Assembly: GCF_004571135.1 (NCBI RefSeq)
Contig: NZ_SPSB01000004.1
Span: forward strand, 62,001 to 126,000
Length of the DNA stretch: 64,000 nucleotides
Direction of reading: 5' to 3'
From: Algoriphagus kandeliae
Lineage (GTDB): Bacteria; Bacteroidota; Bacteroidia; Cytophagales; Cyclobacteriaceae
Program-made: the position numbers and the translations under genes
Notes under the pieces: generated by a model
Databases searched by the model: none
What the model saw: only the letters and a program-made list of their open reading frames with translations
Told to the model about the DNA's origin: nothing
Shown: positions 61,851-64,000 of the stretch, one piece after another
How positions within the stretch are numbered: position 1 is the stretch's first letter
Layout: the number at the start of each line of letters is the position of its first letter

Positions 61851-62924
61851 TTAAATAAAATCCTCCCCTTTTTTACGGGCATCAGTCACGAATTGTCTGA
61901 ATCGTTTCTCTCCGTCTAGAGGACAAATCAATAAGACATTTTCGGATTCGCTCACTAGGTAGTTTTCAAGTCCCTCGACCACAACCAGCTTTTCAGAATC
62001 AGACCTGATAAAACTGTTTTTGGTATCAAAAAGTAAGGCATTTCCTTCCACTACATTTCCTTCTTCATCCTTTTCCCGGATTTCATGAAGGCTTCTCCAT
62101 GACCCTAAATCTGACCAGGTAAAATCTCCCAAGATGACATAGACATCAGAGGATTTTTCCATTAGCCCGTAGTCAACCGATATATTTTTGAATTGGGTGT
62201 AGGCTTTGGATATAAACTCGGGTTCTTTGTCAGTTCCGAAATTCTCCATTCCTTCATGGAATACCTCTGCAAGGTCTGGCATGTGCTTTTCAAGGGCATG
62301 AACCAAACTGGTACTTTTCCATACAAACATCCCGGAATTCCAGACAAAATCCCCACTTTCCAAAAAGGTTTTGGCAAGTTTCACGTTAGGCTTTTCTGTG
62401 AAAGTCTTCACCTTCAAAGCCTCTTTTCCACTTCCCTCTACATATTGAATATACCCATATCCTGTTTCAGGTCTGTTTGGTTTAATCCCAATAGTAATTA
62501 ACCTCTCTTCCGTCTGAGCAGCTTTAATTGCATTTTTAATGGCACTGAAAAATTTCCCCTCCTGCTGAATCAAGTGGTCTGAGGGCGTGATAATCATGCT
62601 TGCACCAGGCTTTATAGAATGAATTTTATAGCCGGCATAGGCAATACAAGGTGCTGTATTTTTACGGTTGGGCTCACTTAGAATTTGGTGATCTTCCAAT
62701 TCGGGAAGCTGTTCCTTTACCAAATGCACATATTTCCGATAGGTAATTACAAAAAACTGTTCAGGTTCGGCAATCTCTCGAAACCGATCGTAGGTCATTT
62801 GGAGCAAAGTGCGTCCAGTGCCAAGAATATCTAAAAACTGTTTGGGTCTTTTTCTGCGACTATAGGGCCAAAAACGGGAACCAATCCCTCCCGCCATGAT
62901 GACAATAAAAGGTTTTTCCTGCAT
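61851..62924 (-). CDS. manC: Mannose-1-phosphate guanylyltransferase
   Basis: A 357-residue nucleotidyltransferase that makes GDP-mannose from mannose-1-phosphate and GTP. The N-terminal signature is MAGGIGSRFWPYSRRKRPKQFLD near residue 10. ITPSDHLI, ETGYGYIQY and FTEKPNVKLAKTFLESGDFVWNSGMFVW are the other family motifs. There is no fused phosphomannose-isomerase domain, so this is the short form. GDP-mannose feeds surface polysaccharides. It lies eight bases behind the KdsD-like gene, with which it is probably cotranscribed, and ends against rlmB. Confidence 0.94.
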   Translation of the reverse strand: MQEKPFIVIMAGGIGSRFWPYSRRKRPKQFLDILGTGRTLLQMTYDRFREIAEPEQFFVITYRKYVHLVKEQLPELEDHQILSEPNRKNTAPCIAYAGYKIHSIKPGASMIITPSDHLIQQEGKFFSAIKNAIKAAQTEERLITIGIKPNRPETGYGYIQYVEGSGKEALKVKTFTEKPNVKLAKTFLESGDFVWNSGMFVWKSTSLVHALEKHMPDLAEVFHEGMENFGTDKEPEFISKAYTQFKNISVDYGLMEKSSDVYVILGDFTWSDLGSWRSLHEIREKDEEGNVVEGNALLFDTKNSFIRSDSEKLVVVEGLENYLVSESENVLLICPLDGEKRFRQFVTDARKKGEDFI

Positions 62925-62932
62925 TGATTCGA

Positions 62933-63901
62933 TTAGACGATTCCTTCTCTCATAAGTTCATGAATATGGATAAATCCCGCAATATTTTCGCCATCTAGGA
63001 CAACCAGCTGTGTAATATTATGCTTTTTCATACTATTCAGAGCACGGATGGCATATTCGGATTTAGCTATTGTTTTGGGATTTCGTGTCATGATATCTCT
63101 AGCTACGAGAGATTGGATATCCAAGGTTTTTTGGAGCATCCTTCGAAGGTCTCCATCAGTTACAATTCCTACTAATTTCCCTTCCGAATCGACTACTCCT
63201 GTAGCTCCCAATCGCTTGCTGGAAATTTCCACGATCACGTCTGCAATTCCAGCAGTATCTCGAACCAAAGGGATTTCATCTTTTCGGATAATATCTTCCA
63301 CTTTTAGGTACAATTGCTTACCTAAAGACCCTCCCGGATGGTATTCTGCAAAATCTTCCGAAGTAAATCCTTTTGCTTCTAGAAGACATACTGCCAAAGC
63401 ATCCCCTAAGGCGAGATGTGCTGTCGTACTAGTGGTAGGTGCCAAATTAAGCGGACAAGCCTCCTCATCGATTGTGGCATTCAGGACATAAGTAGCTTGT
63501 TCTGCCAAATAGCTGTTAGTATTACTAACCAAGGCAACTAGCAGGGAACCTCTCTTTTTCAATAAGGGAACTAGCACTTTGATTTCGGGGGTATTTCCAC
63601 TTTTCGAAATACAAATCACCACATCTTCCTGCTGTACCATACCCAAATCTCCATGAATGGCATCGGCTGCATGCATGAATAAGGCAGGAGTACCAGTGGA
63701 ATTTAAGGTGGCTACAATTTTATTGGCGATGATGGCGCTTTTTCCTACCCCAGTGATCACTACCCTACCTTTTGAAGCTAAAATTGACTCTACACAAGCC
63801 TCAAAATCACCATTTAAAAATTCAATCAGGTTTTTAATTGCATTTGCTTCATTTTGCAAAACCCGCGTGGCAGTTTTTCTAATATTTTTCGCTAAATTCA
63901 A
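62933..63901 (-). CDS. kdsD: KpsF/GutQ family arabinose-5-phosphate isomerase
   Basis: A 322-residue enzyme that interconverts ribulose-5-phosphate and arabinose-5-phosphate, the first step of Kdo synthesis. The SIS domain (about 30-200) shows RVVITGVGKSAIIANKI, HAADAIHGDLGM and CISKSGNTPE, then PTTSTTAHLALGDALAVCLL. Two CBS domains (about 205-322) follow. The start is TTG at 63901; no ATG is available before the conserved SIS region, and a stop lies in frame 18 bases upstream. A -7 box lies at 63931-63938. Confidence 0.92.
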   Translation of the reverse strand: MNLAKNIRKTATRVLQNEANAIKNLIEFLNGDFEACVESILASKGRVVITGVGKSAIIANKIVATLNSTGTPALFMHAADAIHGDLGMVQQEDVVICISKSGNTPEIKVLVPLLKKRGSLLVALVSNTNSYLAEQATYVLNATIDEEACPLNLAPTTSTTAHLALGDALAVCLLEAKGFTSEDFAEYHPGGSLGKQLYLKVEDIIRKDEIPLVRDTAGIADVIVEISSKRLGATGVVDSEGKLVGIVTDGDLRRMLQKTLDIQSLVARDIMTRNPKTIAKSEYAIRALNSMKKHNITQLVVLDGENIAGFIHIHELMREGIV

Positions 63902-63930
63902 CTTTACCTGCGTTATTCATTAATATTGTA

Positions 63931-63938
63931 CAAAGGTA
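63931..63938 (-). promoter_or_regulatory. Promoter -7 box of kdsD-manC
   Basis: The minus strand reads TACCTTTG, a match to TAnnTTTG, 29 bases before the TTG start of kdsD. No well-spaced -33 TTTG is visible. Confidence 0.5.
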
Positions 63939-64000
63939 TAAAAGTAATCCATCTATTGAGATTTTGACACCTGTTAATCACCCATTACAGTGGAAGAGAA

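Noticed and set aside
63990-64000. Possible GTG start of a rightward gene at the window edge
   Set aside because: Only three codons are visible (GTG GAA GAG), which is too little to support a gene, though a divergent gene from kdsD is plausible.
1-64000. CRISPR arrays, insertion sequences, phage genes, toxin-antitoxin or restriction systems
   Set aside because: No direct-repeat array, transposase, integrase or known defence domain was seen. The single EVE-domain gene is not next to any nuclease or methyltransferase of a restriction system.

Overview
The window is a stretch of chromosomal backbone from a member of the Bacteroidota. It most resembles the Cytophagia (Cyclobacteriaceae, Algoriphagus-like), but I infer this from gene content and not from a search. 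Evidence includes the long-form IspG, an alternative complex III (ActABCDEF) joined to an aa3 oxidase operon, a GWxTD protein, a DUF2723 membrane protein, Sec-signal proteins ending in AQ, and promoters with the Bacteroidota -7 box TAnnTTTG. About 57 protein genes and two tRNA genes fill the window tightly. I see no phage, insertion sequence, CRISPR array or defence island.

Layout. 1-12 kb: the 3' part of an ABC-F ATPase, a NIPSNAP protein, a tiny membrane protein, ispG with an SDR reductase, a 1152-residue predicted outer-membrane protein and a 1234-residue NtrY-like histidine kinase. 11.9-28.4 kb: one leftward respiratory supercluster. Its order of transcription is actA-actB-actC-actD-actE-actF, coxB (subunit II), coxA (subunit I), ctaA (heme A synthase), ctaB (heme O synthase), two subunit III genes, subunit IV, then a SCO copper chaperone, a DUF420 protein and an 81-residue CxxC protein. 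It encodes a quinol:cytochrome c reductase, its partner oxidase and the heme and copper assembly factors. It starts at a good promoter near 28.4 kb and ends at a terminator near 11.87 kb. A strong hairpin lies inside the unit, before the SCO gene.

28.7-31.2 kb: tRNA-Cys followed by two degenerate copies of its 3' half (the first with a copy of its terminator), then rpsA. 31-46 kb: plsC, a cystathionine beta-synthase operon, an ABC exporter pair, pyrR-pyrB with two other genes, a PolX whose polymerase active site looks destroyed while its PHP nuclease looks intact, and clpC. 45.6-51 kb: a four-gene operon (TlpA-like lipoprotein, Nudix hydrolase, Sua5/YciO, WbqC) and a rightward set mltG-thioesterase-YihY, then tRNA-Ser.

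51.4-55.9 kb: a sulfur module read leftward: thioredoxin, a CstB-like persulfide dioxygenase/rhodanese fusion, a porin-like protein and a YeeE/YedE transporter split into two genes. It looks designed to import reduced sulfur and oxidise or transfer persulfide sulfur. 56-64 kb: a DUF2723 (GT117-type) membrane protein, a methyltransferase, a GWxTD protein, an rRNA methyltransferase, mannose-1-phosphate guanylyltransferase and a KdsD-type sugar-phosphate isomerase.

I found no system that I can call undescribed. The best leads are the tRNA-Cys 3'-half copies, the fused sixth heme domain of ActA, the sulfur module, the defunct polymerase in PolX, an orphan terminator next to rpsA and a period-7 inverted repeat between convergent genes.
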